Positions 45,163-54,779 are shown, counted from the stretch's first letter. The stretch: 64,000 nt of DNA from G963677085 sp963677085 (GCA_963677085.2 CAXXFH010000004.1:1116001-1180000); one strand, 5' to 3'. A program made the numbers and translations. Notes: generated by a model not told the origin, from the letters alone.

Positions 45163-45363
45163 ATGCCGAAAGCCCTCTGTTTCATCGGGATGGTCGTTGC
45201 GGTCTTGCTGCTGTTGTTTTTCGGGCTCGACGCAATAACAGCCATGCTTCTCGACTCTGGCTTTCCTTTTGGCGGGGTCAGTATGACGATGGACATTCTG
45301 TTCGTCATCTGCGCGGGAATGCTCGCCTACATTAGCTGGACCACGTACCGCGAACAACGCTGA
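45163..45363 (+). CDS. Small two-helix membrane protein
   Basis: The 66-residue frame (start MPKALCFIGM, AGGA nine bases upstream) has two transmembrane helices (FIGMVVAVLLLLFFGLDAI and MDILFVICAGMLAYISW). A B-type hairpin and T run follow its stop in the same direction, which supports a real, terminated transcript. No family recognised. Confidence 0.7.
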   Translation: MPKALCFIGMVVAVLLLLFFGLDAITAMLLDSGFPFGGVSMTMDILFVICAGMLAYISWTTYREQR

Positions 45364-45374
45364 GCGAGGGGAGA

Positions 45375-45432
45375 CAGAGCGGAGAGCGGAAATCTGAAAG
45401 CGGAACGGCGAAGCCGCAAGCGACTTTTTTTG
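45375..45432 (+). terminator. B-family repeat with terminator hairpin
   Basis: GCGGAGAGCGGAAATCTGAAAG leads to GAAGCCGCAAGCGAC and then TTTTTTT. It sits after the small membrane protein stop and also between it and the cobA-hemD end. Confidence 0.65.
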
Positions 45433-45442
45433 CTCCGACTCC

Positions 45443-46981
45443 CTACCCTTGACTCCCTGCTTCCCCCTCTACGATCGCGGCCAAAAGCCCTTCGGCCGTA
45501 TACTCGCTGGCTTCCACTGCCGGCTCAAATCCCAATTCCCGCAGCGTTTGCGAGGTTATCGGGCTAATGCTCGCCAATCGCGTCTTTCGCAAACGCTCTC
45601 CGAACAGCCTGACAAGCGCTTGAGCAATTGCCGAACTGGTCACGGTAATCCAATCGACCGCTCCGGAATCTAGCGATTCGAGCACCGCAGGGTCGGCCTC
45701 GACCACGTCGCGGCTCGTGTAGGCGACCACCTGATGCACATCGGCCCCGGCCGCCGAGAGCCGTTCGGACAGCACCTGTCGACCGCGACTCGCGCGGACC
45801 AGCAAAAACCGCCGTCCTCGCGCTTCGGATACCAGGGCATCGGCAAGGGCCTCGGCGCGAAAATACTCGGGAATTCGATCGACTTGCACGTGATATTGTC
45901 CGAGGGCCTCGGCCGTTGTTGCCCCAACTGCTGCAATACGTGAATACCCCAGACGCCGGATATCTCCGCCACGGGCAAAAAGGCGGTCGACAAAGTATTT
46001 CACCCCGTTGACGCTGGAAAAAACGATCCAATCGTAACGTTGCAGATCGGCCAACGCCCGATCGAGTGGACCGAAATCCGGGGGATCGACAATCTCGATG
46101 GCCGGTTGCCACAGCACCTCGGCTCCCAGGTCGCGGAGCCGTTCAGCCAGATCGCCGGCCTGCTCACGCGGACGGGTCACCATAATTCGCTTTCCGAACA
46201 GTGGGCGAGAGACAAACCACGAGGCGGCTGGCGCCAAATCCGCAACCTGGCCCACCACGACCACGGCCGGCGACTCGACTTGCCCGCCGGCCAATACCTC
46301 GGGCACCGTGGCCAATGTACCGCGCACCGTCGTCTGCCCTGGCAAACTGCAACGCCCAACGACTGCCGCAGGCGTATCGGCCGGTTTGCCGGCGGCTAGC
46401 AGGACATCGACCCAATCGCTGACGAGAGCCCCGGCCAAGGAAATGACCAATGTGCCCGGAAAGCCGGCCATTGCGGCGAAGTCAACGGGACCGCCCCCCA
46501 ATGCATCGACCTGCTCGCCGGCCGCCACCAACGCCACAGCCGAAGCATACAGGCCATGAGTTATGGGAATTTCCGCATAACAGGCCACGGCCAAAGCCGA
46601 CAGCACGCCGGGAACAATTTCGACGACCACCCCGGCCGCCCGAAGCTGCTTGGCCAAACTGGCACCGCCTCCGAAAACCATCGAGTCCCCGCTGGCGAGG
46701 TACACAGCAAACAACCCCTGCTCGGCGGCCTCGATCAACCGATCGGCCAAATCTTCCCGGCCACACGCACTTTCTTCTGCCGAGTCCGACAAAACCACCC
46801 GACGAATCTTCTTCGCAAGCGGAAAATGGTGGTCATCGATCACCGAACGGGCCGAGACATCGTAAAAGACGAGATCGGCCTGTTCGAGACACTCGATACC
46901 GCGCAGCGTGATCAAGTCGGGGTCACCCGGACCGGCCCCCACCAGTGCTACTTTTCCAGCCACAATGGCTTCTTGTTTCAT
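45443..46981 (-). CDS. Fused uroporphyrinogen-III methyltransferase/synthase
   Basis: The 512-residue protein joins a SUMT (CobA) domain, residues ~10-250, to a uroporphyrinogen-III synthase (HemD) domain, residues ~265-505. SUMT motifs: VALVGAGPGDPDLITLRG, the YLASGDSMVFGG loop, and PGVLSALAVACYAEIPITHG. The HemD part shows VTRPREQAGDLAERLRDLG, VFSSVNGVKYFVD and VTSSAIAQALV. It would close the tetrapyrrole ring and then methylate it towards siroheme or cobalamin. Start ATG at 46981. Confidence 0.95.
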   Translation of the reverse strand: MKQEAIVAGKVALVGAGPGDPDLITLRGIECLEQADLVFYDVSARSVIDDHHFPLAKKIRRVVLSDSAEESACGREDLADRLIEAAEQGLFAVYLASGDSMVFGGGASLAKQLRAAGVVVEIVPGVLSALAVACYAEIPITHGLYASAVALVAAGEQVDALGGGPVDFAAMAGFPGTLVISLAGALVSDWVDVLLAAGKPADTPAAVVGRCSLPGQTTVRGTLATVPEVLAGGQVESPAVVVVGQVADLAPAASWFVSRPLFGKRIMVTRPREQAGDLAERLRDLGAEVLWQPAIEIVDPPDFGPLDRALADLQRYDWIVFSSVNGVKYFVDRLFARGGDIRRLGYSRIAAVGATTAEALGQYHVQVDRIPEYFRAEALADALVSEARGRRFLLVRASRGRQVLSERLSAAGADVHQVVAYTSRDVVEADPAVLESLDSGAVDWITVTSSAIAQALVRLFGERLRKTRLASISPITSQTLRELGFEPAVEASEYTAEGLLAAIVEGEAGSQG

Positions 46982-47135
46982 GGCGCAGCGTTGAGCTAGG
47001 GATTGAACTTGCTAGAATGAACGATTACTCTTGAATTTTGGGTCTAGGCAGTACTTCTCGTACTTTTCGTGCACTGCTGGCATACTACCCGGTAGCCAGT
47101 ACTTTTCGGCTTTGACGACGCTCCATCTTGCGACC

Positions 47136-48557
47136 ATGGCATCTGATCAAAAACAAACAAGCGACGATTCCCAGCCCACACAGCGCGAACCGCTGTCGCC
47201 GGCGAAGCAGAAACGTCTGCAAGCCTTGTTCTCCCACGGCAGCAAACAGATGAGCCAGGAGAACTACGACTACGCGACCGAACTGTTTCAGCAGTGCGTT
47301 GTGGGCGACCCCAGCAACCTGAGTTATGTGCAGAGTTACATTGGGAATCTCCAGAAAAAGTATAACAACAACAAGAAGGGCGCCAATTTAGCGCAGTTCC
47401 AGCAACGGGGAGCTCGCAGCGCGCAGAAGAAGGCCCTTTCTCAAGAACGTTGGGACGACGTAATCGCCAACGGCCTGAAAGTGCTCACGGTCAACCCGTG
47501 GGACGTACACACGCTTCGCTTGATGGCTACCGCTTCGGACAGCGCGGGCGACGACGAAGTCGAAATGTACTACCTGCATTGTGCCTTGCAGGCGGCTCCC
47601 AAGGATCCCGACGTCAACCGCCAGTGCGCCCTGGCCTTGGCCGCTCGCGAGCAGTTCGACCAGGCCATCGCCTGCTGGCATCGTGTCGAACAAGCCAAGC
47701 CCGACGACGAAGAGGCCAAACGGGCAATCGCTTCGTTGGCCGTGGAAAAAACCATCAAAAAGGCCGAATACGGCGACGCTTCCTCCTCAAAAATCCACGG
47801 CAACGCCCAGGCGCAGCCCCAGACACCCCAGCGGCAACTCTCTGCCGAGGAGAAGCTCGAAAAACAAATCGCCGCCGATCCCTACGAACTGACCAACTAT
47901 TACGAACTGGCCCAACATCACCTCGCCAACGAAAACTACACGGCGGCCGAAGAGGTGTTTTCCCGGGCGCTTGAGGTTTCCGACGGCGACCCCGACGTGC
48001 GCGACAAATGGGACGACGCCCAATTGCGCCGCTTCCGCAAGGAAATTACCGACGCCGCCGACGACCCGGCCCGCGAGAAACAGCTCCGCAAGGAATACTT
48101 CAAGAAGCAGTTGGAAGTCCACAAAAATCGCGTGGAGCGTTATCCCAACAACCTGGCCTTCAAGTACGACCTGGGCGTGAGCTACCAACTCAATCGCGAG
48201 CCCCACGAGGCGATCAAGCAATTCCAACAGGCGCGCAACGACCCGCGGCGCAAGGGGCTCTGCATGTTGGCCCTCGGGCAATGCTTCCAGCAGATCAAGC
48301 AATATCGCCTGGGGATGAGCCACTATGAATCGGCCGTCGAGGAAATCCCCGACCGCGACGCAAAAAATAAAAAAGAAGCCTTGCGCCTGGCGGCTAAGCT
48401 GGCGTTGGCGTTGCGCGACGTCGGCAAGGCGGAGAAGCACGCCACGCACCTTGCCGAACTCGACTTCACCTACAAAGACATCGCTGAAATCCTCGACGCG
48501 ATTGCCAAACTCCAGGAAAACAAAGAGGACGACGAAGCGCCGCCTGCCGAAGACTAA
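47136..48557 (+). CDS. TPR-repeat protein
   Basis: The protein has 473 residues from ATG at 47136 (MASDQKQTSDDSQ). The N-terminus is hydrophilic, followed by several TPR-like helix pairs (MSQENYDYATELFQQCVVGDPSN, ENYTAAEEVFSRALEVSDGDP, EAIKQFQQARNDPRRKG). No signal peptide or catalytic domain is seen. It is probably a cytoplasmic scaffold. The adjacent rpsT and cobA-hemD give no clear functional link. Confidence 0.85.
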   Translation: MASDQKQTSDDSQPTQREPLSPAKQKRLQALFSHGSKQMSQENYDYATELFQQCVVGDPSNLSYVQSYIGNLQKKYNNNKKGANLAQFQQRGARSAQKKALSQERWDDVIANGLKVLTVNPWDVHTLRLMATASDSAGDDEVEMYYLHCALQAAPKDPDVNRQCALALAAREQFDQAIACWHRVEQAKPDDEEAKRAIASLAVEKTIKKAEYGDASSSKIHGNAQAQPQTPQRQLSAEEKLEKQIAADPYELTNYYELAQHHLANENYTAAEEVFSRALEVSDGDPDVRDKWDDAQLRRFRKEITDAADDPAREKQLRKEYFKKQLEVHKNRVERYPNNLAFKYDLGVSYQLNREPHEAIKQFQQARNDPRRKGLCMLALGQCFQQIKQYRLGMSHYESAVEEIPDRDAKNKKEALRLAAKLALALRDVGKAEKHATHLAELDFTYKDIAEILDAIAKLQENKEDDEAPPAED

Positions 48558-48606
48558 CTGGTGGCCATTGCAACGAGGAGGCTCGCCGAAAGCATACCCC
48601 CCGATT

Positions 48607-48677
48607 GGGCGTGCAGGTATCACTGGCTGCCTGCCTGCCAGTGCCGAACACGGACAGGCAAGCAGCCAGTGGCACCC
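48607..48677. repeat. E-family element (variant)
   Basis: A ~70-bp unit with GCCAGTGCCGAACACGG in the centre, the hairpin arms CTGGCTGCCTG / CAGGCAAGCAGCCAG, and an end in GTGGCACCC. The left end is degenerate. Confidence 0.7.
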
Positions 48678-48905
48678 AATCCGTCACTCGGAGTGTGACG
48701 AAGCACTAGCCGCGCCAGCACCAATTCGTTAAAATGCCGGGATATCGCGCCTGCGGGAGGGCTTACCTACGCAGGCCGTTTGTGGTACCAATCCGAATAA
48801 GCGAGCAATCCGCCTGCTGCGGAGACGCTGCTGAACGATATAGTCAGGGGGCGGGCACCCGCCATACGATCTCGAACATCCGTAGCGTAGAGCAAAAAAT
48901 CAGTC
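48678..48905. other. rpsT leader region
   Basis: This holds a TTAAAATG promoter-like hexamer near 48727 and a long leader with pairing potential (CCTGCGGGAGGGC, GCGGGCACCCGCC). Control of rpsT by a leader is possible but not shown. Confidence 0.4.
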
Positions 48906-49184
48906 ATGCCGAACACACAGAGTGCCAAGAAGCGACTTCGCCAGAACTTCGTCCGTCGGGCTCGCAACCGCTCGATCAAACAGACCGTCCGAACTCAATG
49001 CCGTAAGGTTCGCGAAGCGGTGAAAGCTGGCGATATCGAAAAGGCCGAAACCGAATTCCGGCTGGCCACCAAGAAGCTTGATCAGGCTGGCACGAAAAAC
49101 ATCATCCACCGCAACGCGACCGCGCGGATGAAATCGCGGCTCTCGGCCAGGATCAAGGCCCTCAAACAGCCGCAAAGCGCGTAA
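48906..49184 (+). CDS. rpsT: 30S ribosomal protein S20
   Basis: The 92-residue basic protein (MPNTQSAKKRLRQNFVRRARN) is a complete S20 with NRSIKQTVRTQCRKVREAV and the C-terminal NIIHRNATARMKSRLSARI. It binds 16S rRNA in the small subunit. ATG at 48906. Confidence 0.97.
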   Translation: MPNTQSAKKRLRQNFVRRARNRSIKQTVRTQCRKVREAVKAGDIEKAETEFRLATKKLDQAGTKNIIHRNATARMKSRLSARIKALKQPQSA

Positions 49185-49217
49185 CGCCTCGGCCGGCGAA
49201 CGTCATTCTATGCCTTA

Positions 49218-49250
49218 AGGGTGCCATGCCCACGCCTTAGCGTGGGCATG
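49218..49250. repeat. F-family half element
   Basis: GGGTGCCATGCCCACGCCTT then AGCGTGGGCATG; a second degenerate half (CCATGGGCATGCCGCCCCGG) follows to about 49310. It lies after rpsT. Confidence 0.68.
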
Positions 49251-49343
49251 TTTGCGCAGCTTTCCGCTTGCCTACGCTTTCCATGGGCATGCCGCCCCGG
49301 TGCCATCAAGATATAGGTGCCCGGAAACCAGGAACCATCGGGC

Positions 49344-50222
49344 TTAGAGTTCCACATCCTCGGCGTCGAACACGGGGCCTTCGACACACGTGCGCCGGTA
49401 GTCCCACTCGCCCGAGGCGTCGCGGACTTTCGCCACACAACTGAAGCAAACCCCAATGCCGCAGGCCATCGGCGTTTCCAGCGACACTTGACACGGCAGC
49501 CCCAACTGTCGGGCAACCTGGGCCGTGGCCTTCATCATCGGCTCCGGCCCACAGCATACCAGCCGGCACTTCCGCTTCGACTCCTTGACCACCGGCTCGA
49601 TCAATTCGGTCACCAGGCCGTGGTGCCCCTTGGAGCCGTCGTCGGTCGCCAGACGCATGTCGACGCCCAGCGCACGGAAGTCTTCCACGCCGGCCAAGCA
49701 GTCGGCCGATTGTGCCCCGTAACAGAGGGTCACCTGCTTGGCCACCGGCACCTTTCGCGCCGGGGTGCCGTAAGTTCGCCGAGCGAGATACTCGCGAGCG
49801 AGCGCCAGAAAAGGGGTTTGCCCAATCCCACCAGCCACCATGACCAAGTGCTCGGTATCGGTCGCCGGAAAACCGTTGCCCAGCGGCCCCCACACCTCCA
49901 GCGGCATGCCCGGCTTCTCGTCGGCCAACAGCCGGGTCATCTTGCCGATGGCCATGTAGACGACGTCGACCCCCACCGCCGTTGCCTTCGCATCGACCAC
50001 CGTGTCGTACAGCGCCAGGGGACGGCCCAGCAGGGGATCGTTCGTGTTGGCCAATCGCAGCATGAGAAACTGCCCTGGCACCACCGAACGAGCAATCTCT
50101 GGACACTGAAACCGCAACCGATACGTGTCGCGGGCAACCTGGGTGTTTTCTTCGATGACGACCGTACCTTGCCAGGCTTGGTCGGCGTAGCATGTGCAAC
50201 GATGCTCGTGTTGCTCGGTCAT
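49344..50222 (-). CDS. pyrK: Dihydroorotate dehydrogenase electron-transfer subunit
   Basis: The protein has 292 residues from ATG at 50222 (MTEQHEHRCTCYADQAW); the longer frame enters repeats and is not used. The FAD domain has TYRLRFQCPEI, PGQFLMLRL and LLGRPLALYD. The NAD domain has MVAGGIGQTPFLALAREYL and LVCCGPEPMMKA. The [2Fe-2S] cysteines are in ACGIGVCFSCVAK and RRTCVEGPVF. It passes electrons between PyrD and NAD in pyrimidine synthesis. PyrD is not in the window, and pyrB-pyrC are 22 kb away. Confidence 0.93.
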   Translation of the reverse strand: MTEQHEHRCTCYADQAWQGTVVIEENTQVARDTYRLRFQCPEIARSVVPGQFLMLRLANTNDPLLGRPLALYDTVVDAKATAVGVDVVYMAIGKMTRLLADEKPGMPLEVWGPLGNGFPATDTEHLVMVAGGIGQTPFLALAREYLARRTYGTPARKVPVAKQVTLCYGAQSADCLAGVEDFRALGVDMRLATDDGSKGHHGLVTELIEPVVKESKRKCRLVCCGPEPMMKATAQVARQLGLPCQVSLETPMACGIGVCFSCVAKVRDASGEWDYRRTCVEGPVFDAEDVEL

Positions 50223-50262
50223 GGGAGGAGGGAGTTGGGAGTAAGGAGTTAGGGGTCGGGAG
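50223..50262 (-). repeat. C-family phrase before pyrK start
   Basis: CCCCTAACTCCTTACTCCC and AACTCCCTCCTCCC run into the pyrK ATG. Confidence 0.75.
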
Positions 50263-50325
50263 GGGACGGGCTTGGCCGATTCAGCGGCCATGGATGCAGC
50301 GTCATCGGAGCCTCGACGCACCAAA

Positions 50326-51369
50326 TCAGGACGACTTCTTCTTTTTCTTTTTTGGCATCGGGTGCTTGGAAACGGAACGCTTCGACATGTGCCGCTTCGA
50401 CACAGAACGCTTTGACACAGAGCGTTTCGACGCCGGTCGCTTTGGTGTCGCGGTCTTCGGTGTCGCAGTCTTCGACGCGGGCATCTCTGTCGCCACCGTT
50501 TCCGAGGCGGCTACTTCCGAGGCTGCCGTTTCTGACGCCTGCTTTTTGGACACCGGTGTCGCCCGAGCTGCTTTCCACAGTGCGTCGACCTCCTGGCGAG
50601 TCAGTGAACGCGCTTCCCCGGCCGAGAGGCTACCCAGCCGAATCGGCCCGACAGCAATCCGCACCAATCGCATCACCTTATGCCCCACGCGGGCGAAAAC
50701 TCGGCGAATCTCGCGGTTTTTTCCCTCGCGTAACACCATTTCCAGAATCGCACTCTGCTTATGCTGGCTTTTCAGACGTACGTCCTCAACGCGGGCCACA
50801 CCCTCGGCCAGACGCACACCTTTGCGTAGCTCCCGCAGCATTTCCGGCGCAGGGTGGCCCGCTACCATCACGCGATAGGTCTTTTCGATCTCGTAGCGAG
50901 GGTGGGTGAGCCGATTGGCTAGATCGCCGTCGTTGGTAACCAGGATCAGCCCTTCGCTGTTCATATCGAGCCGCCCGATGGGAAATAGCCGCTCCTGAGT
51001 GCGAGGCAGCAAATCGATTACCCGAGGCCGGCCGGCCGGATCGCTGTTGGTCGAAACCACGCCGGTCGGCTTGTTCACCGCGTAGTAAACGAGCTTCGAC
51101 TGCCGTAAGGACTCGCCGTCGACACGAATTTCCTGCCGTCCAGGATCAACCCGCGTGCCCAATTCGATGACCAGTTCGCGGTCGACTTCAACGCGTCCGG
51201 CGGTGATCAGTTCCTCGCACTGCCGACGGCTCCCCAAGCCGGCCTCGGCCAGGACCTTCTGCAAGCGAACCCCCTCGGACGCTGTTGTCTTCGACGACGT
51301 GACCTTGGCCTTGCGGCGCGGGCCGGTTTTCTTGGCCGGACGTTTTTTTCGCGGGAAACGAGGGGGCAT
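50326..51369 (-). CDS. RsuA/RluB-type rRNA pseudouridine synthase with basic tail
   Basis: The 347-residue protein has an S4 RNA-binding domain (EGVRLQKVLAEAGLGSRRQ) and a pseudouridine synthase domain with the catalytic Asp in FPIGRLDMNSEGLILVTND. The N-terminus is basic. Residues ~275-347 are a low-complexity tail of Ser, Ala, Thr, Lys and Arg (ETAASEVAASETV, then SKRSVSKRSVSKRHMSK, ending in a Lys run). The tail may add RNA binding. A 23S or 16S rRNA target is likely but not determined. ATG at 51369. Confidence 0.92.
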   Translation of the reverse strand: MPPRFPRKKRPAKKTGPRRKAKVTSSKTTASEGVRLQKVLAEAGLGSRRQCEELITAGRVEVDRELVIELGTRVDPGRQEIRVDGESLRQSKLVYYAVNKPTGVVSTNSDPAGRPRVIDLLPRTQERLFPIGRLDMNSEGLILVTNDGDLANRLTHPRYEIEKTYRVMVAGHPAPEMLRELRKGVRLAEGVARVEDVRLKSQHKQSAILEMVLREGKNREIRRVFARVGHKVMRLVRIAVGPIRLGSLSAGEARSLTRQEVDALWKAARATPVSKKQASETAASEVAASETVATEMPASKTATPKTATPKRPASKRSVSKRSVSKRHMSKRSVSKHPMPKKKKKKSS

Positions 51370-51569
51370 TGCTAGGACAATCGTTGCGGTGTTCGGGCCG
51401 ATACGCCCGGTGGATTCGTAATCCTTGATGATACCCCATCGACGACCGATAGAGAATGACCGAAACCCAATGTCCGGCAGAAGAAGTGGCCCCGGTGGAT
51501 GATTACCGAGCTCGGTGGAGATGAATTGAGCGATCCACGGGGGGCAAAGCCGCGAAGCGGCTGCTTACG

Positions 51570-51824
51570 TTATTGCCCGAAGCTCCAGGGCAGCCACCGC
51601 GATCGCAATGGTTCGGCCGGGGGGCGATCATAATCGAGGGGGCGGCCACCTACAATTTCCGGCCCCGGTTCATTCTCCGGATAGGGATCGAACCGTTCGG
51701 CACGAGCTTGCTGCAACTCGGCCGGCCCCGGATTGAAAATGGGCGGCGACGCCAACCCCTGGCATCCCACCGAAAGCAATAGTCCCCCAACCGTCACCGC
51801 GGCCATCGCGACTCGTTTCGTCAT
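51570..51824 (-). CDS. Small conserved planctomycete lipoprotein
   Basis: The start at 51824 (MTKRVAMAAVTVGGLLLSVGC) gives an 84-residue protein with a lipobox (LLSVGC). The mature part (SPPIFNPGPAELQQARAERF, DPYPENEPGPEI) looks like a small membrane-associated protein known from planctomycetes without function. No clear partner; manA is next downstream on the same strand. Confidence 0.75.
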   Translation of the reverse strand: MTKRVAMAAVTVGGLLLSVGCQGLASPPIFNPGPAELQQARAERFDPYPENEPGPEIVGGRPLDYDRPPAEPLRSRWLPWSFGQ

Positions 51825-51972
51825 CAGAACGCGCTCCGTCTTCGATTTCCTGCGGCGCCGCGAGACAGTCCCGTCGGGGGACATGGCCGTGGACACAAAA
51901 GGGCCGCGGATTATAGACGCGTTGGGCGGACGACAAAAGGGGAATCTTGCCCCCTGCGGCACTCAATCCGCG

Positions 51973-52944
51973 TTACGGCAGATACACATCCAGCAAGACG
52001 GTTGGTTCATGCGGGACCAGGCGAGTCGTGCCCAGGCCGGCCGGCAGCAGGACCGTGGAACCCCGGGCGACCGGCTTCCCGGTCGGGTCCCCCTCGACGG
52101 CGATTTCACCCTCAAGCACGCAGACAATATGACAACGGTCGTCTCCCCCGACCGTTTGCGGCGTTTCGAAGTCCCAGCGATCGAGCACGAACTTGTCGCA
52201 CGCAACAACACGCCCCACGGTGGGCCGGTCAGTGGCTTGCAGCGGACGAGGGTTCACCGGACCGCGCTCGTAGTCGATGGCTTCCAGCCCCTGCTCGATG
52301 TGCAGCGGTCGCGGTTTTCCGTCGGCGCCCAGGCGATTCCAATCGAATAGCCGGTAGGTGGTGTCGCTCGACTGCTGGATCTCGGCCACCAGCGTCCCCT
52401 CACCCAGGGCATGCACGGTGCCCGCCTCGATGAAAATACAGTCGCCGGCTGCCGCCTGTACCTGATGCAAACACTGCTCACAGGTGCCCTGGCGAATGGC
52501 CGCTTCGAGCTGCTGCCGGTCGACTCCCGGTTTCAAACCAGCGTAGATCGTGGCCCCCGGCTCAGCAGCCAGCACCACCCAGGCCTCGGTCTTGCCCAGG
52601 TCGGGCGGATCGAGCCGCGCGGCTCGGGCGTCGTCGGGATGCACTTGCACGGACAACGTTCGGGCGGCATCGAGAAATTTCAACAACAAGGGAAAACGCT
52701 GTTGGGGATGGTGTCGCCCGAGAAGCTCCGGCCCTCGCTGTTTGACCATCTCGCCCAACGAACTGCCGTCCAGCGGCCCACCCTCGACCACGGTCTGGTC
52801 CTGGCCGTGGTCGCAGATTTCCCAACTCTCGGCATAGTCGCCTTCCGACCCGATCGGCTTGCCCAATTCGGAACCCAGCCGACGCCCCCCCCAAATATAC
52901 TGACGGAGAATTGGTCGAAACCGTAACGGATATAGCGGTTGCAT
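51973..52944 (-). CDS. manA: Mannose-6-phosphate isomerase, class I type
   Basis: The protein has 323 residues from ATG at 52944 (MQPLYPLRFRPILRQYIWGG). Zinc-site motifs are LSVQVHPDD (about residue 95) and IEAGTVHALGEGT (about residue 165). The C-terminal beta-sandwich has LVAEIQQSSDTTYRLFDW. It interconverts mannose 6-phosphate and fructose 6-phosphate. Class is by motif; other sugar-phosphate isomerase roles are unlikely. Confidence 0.94.
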   Translation of the reverse strand: MQPLYPLRFRPILRQYIWGGRRLGSELGKPIGSEGDYAESWEICDHGQDQTVVEGGPLDGSSLGEMVKQRGPELLGRHHPQQRFPLLLKFLDAARTLSVQVHPDDARAARLDPPDLGKTEAWVVLAAEPGATIYAGLKPGVDRQQLEAAIRQGTCEQCLHQVQAAAGDCIFIEAGTVHALGEGTLVAEIQQSSDTTYRLFDWNRLGADGKPRPLHIEQGLEAIDYERGPVNPRPLQATDRPTVGRVVACDKFVLDRWDFETPQTVGGDDRCHIVCVLEGEIAVEGDPTGKPVARGSTVLLPAGLGTTRLVPHEPTVLLDVYLP

Positions 52945-53190
52945 AAATCGCTCTCTTTTCAGGGTTAATTTCCCAAGGGTCAAAATGCGTATCATGTCGG
53001 ATTACGAGGGAGCTGGCCAGGGGGTATGCGGCATTGCCGGCCAACGGTTCGTTGCCGCTGCTGTTTGGCGCTGTTATCATTGAATGTTTGCCCCACCCCT
53101 CGACCAACCCACCATGGGCAATTGCCACAGCTTCGCTTAACTCCGAGACGACGCTGCTTCACCCCAATTCATTTTCCACCGAATCAACGC

Positions 53191-54390
53191 ATGGCTTTTC
53201 AGCGAAAGACCGACGAAAACCTCTTTGCCGAAACGACGATGACCTTCGGGGAACACCTCGAAGATCTGCGGCAATGTCTGTTCAAGGCGGTGATAGGACT
53301 GGCGATCGGGTTTGTGCTGGGACTGTTCGTCGGCGGACGCGTAGTGGAGTTCATCCAGCGCCCCTTGAAGCTGGCACTCACACAATACTACGAAGACCAG
53401 TCGCTCGACCGAGTCGAGTCGCACTTGGTGGAACTGCGGGCGGCCGGCTACACCCTTCCCGACGACCCCGATACGCTCAAAAAGTACATGAGTGAGAACG
53501 GGCTGATGTTCGAGGAGGTTTTCGTCAATCCTCACGAACTGCTGCATCAGTTGCAGGGCAGTGCACCGCCGGCCCTCCTTCCCCCGACACAACAAGGGAG
53601 TTCCGCAACCAACGGCGACACTCCCTCCTCGGCCAACACGACCGGCGCGAAACCCCTCGACAAAAGCATCGCCGAGAAGAATGCTACGGACAGCACTACC
53701 GACGGCGCTACGGACAGCGGCACAAGCGGCGAGGCAACGGACAAATTCACCGGCAGCAATCTCGTTCCGATCTTTTTCTGGCGTCGCATTGCCGACGACA
53801 CCCGCGTGCAGACGAAGAGCCTCAACGCCCACGAGGCTTTCGCCATTTACATCAAGGCGGCCCTGCTGGTGGGTGCGTTGCTGGCAAGCCCTTGGATTTT
53901 CTATCAGATCTGGAGCTTTGTGGCCGCCGGACTTTACAAGCACGAGCGGTACTACGTCCACGTTTTCCTGCCGTTTAGCCTGGGGTTGTTTTTTGCCGGC
54001 GCGGCATTGGCGTTTTTCTTCGTCTTCGAGCCGGTATTGACGTTTCTGTTCAGCTTCAACAAGTCGCTGGGAATCGACCCCGACCCACGGATCAGCGAGT
54101 GGCTCGGCTTCGTGCTGATTTTGCCGTTAGGCTTTGGTGTCAGCTTCCAGTTGCCGCTGGTGATGCTCTTCCTGGAACGGATCGGCATTTTCGACGTCCA
54201 CGCCTATCTGTCACGTTGGCGGATTGCCATTTTGGTGATCTTCGTGTTGTCGATGTTCCTGACGCCGGCCGACCCGACAAGCATGCTGCTGATGGCCGCT
54301 CCGCTGACGGTCCTCTACTTTGGCGGCGTCCTGCTGTGCAAGTATATGCCACGGCGCAAAAGCCCCTACGACGAGTTCGACGAGGGGTAG
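53191..54390 (+). CDS. tatC: TatC with large periplasmic insertion
   Basis: The protein has 399 residues from ATG at 53191 (MAFQRKTDENLFAETTMTF), far above the usual ~250. The first helix (KAVIGLAIGFVLGLFVGG) is followed by about 165 residues instead of about 30. That loop holds helical VESHLVELRAAGYTLPDD, a Ser/Thr/Asn/Asp-rich stretch, and GSNLVPIFFWRR. The conserved second part is intact: PWIFYQIWSFVAAGLYKHER with the signal-recognition Glu, then four more helices (LPLVMLFLERIGIF). It is the core receptor for twin-arginine exported proteins such as the Tat cofactor proteins in this window. Confidence 0.94.
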   Translation: MAFQRKTDENLFAETTMTFGEHLEDLRQCLFKAVIGLAIGFVLGLFVGGRVVEFIQRPLKLALTQYYEDQSLDRVESHLVELRAAGYTLPDDPDTLKKYMSENGLMFEEVFVNPHELLHQLQGSAPPALLPPTQQGSSATNGDTPSSANTTGAKPLDKSIAEKNATDSTTDGATDSGTSGEATDKFTGSNLVPIFFWRRIADDTRVQTKSLNAHEAFAIYIKAALLVGALLASPWIFYQIWSFVAAGLYKHERYYVHVFLPFSLGLFFAGAALAFFFVFEPVLTFLFSFNKSLGIDPDPRISEWLGFVLILPLGFGVSFQLPLVMLFLERIGIFDVHAYLSRWRIAILVIFVLSMFLTPADPTSMLLMAAPLTVLYFGGVLLCKYMPRRKSPYDEFDEG

Positions 54391-54779
54391 TGCTGCGTCA
54401 ATCTTAATTACGGGTGCCATGCCCACGCTTGCGTGGGCATGCCGTTACCGAAAGACCCCATGCTCAAGCTTCAATGACCAATGAAGCACCGAGCACGAAG
54501 GACCAACAAAATCGCACGGCCCACGGCCGTACCAAACGGCGCAAAGGTCGCCGCCAAGGCTTGATCATTGAGGTTTCCTTGGTCATTGCGATGTGGTCAT
54601 TGAGACTTGCATGGCCCTGCCCTCGGCTGGAAAGTTGATGAAACACCAGCTTCGGCGCAGAATGATCTGCCCAAGAAACGACCGCAGGCAACCTCCATCT
54701 CTGGAAGTTGCCTGCTTGTTTGTTGTCGTTTTTGAAGAATGCTCGTTCGTCAAGCAACGCGCCGGACAAGGCCAATTTG
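54391..54779. other. Intergenic region with F half element and phrases
   Basis: F half element 54412-54442 (GGGTGCCATGCCCACGC then GCGTGGGCATG). It is followed by degenerate GGTCATTG and CAATGACC phrases (54470-54610) and a GCAGGCAAC/GTTGCCTGC hairpin (54684-54715). That hairpin lies 65 bases after the glnB stop and may terminate it. Confidence 0.65.
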
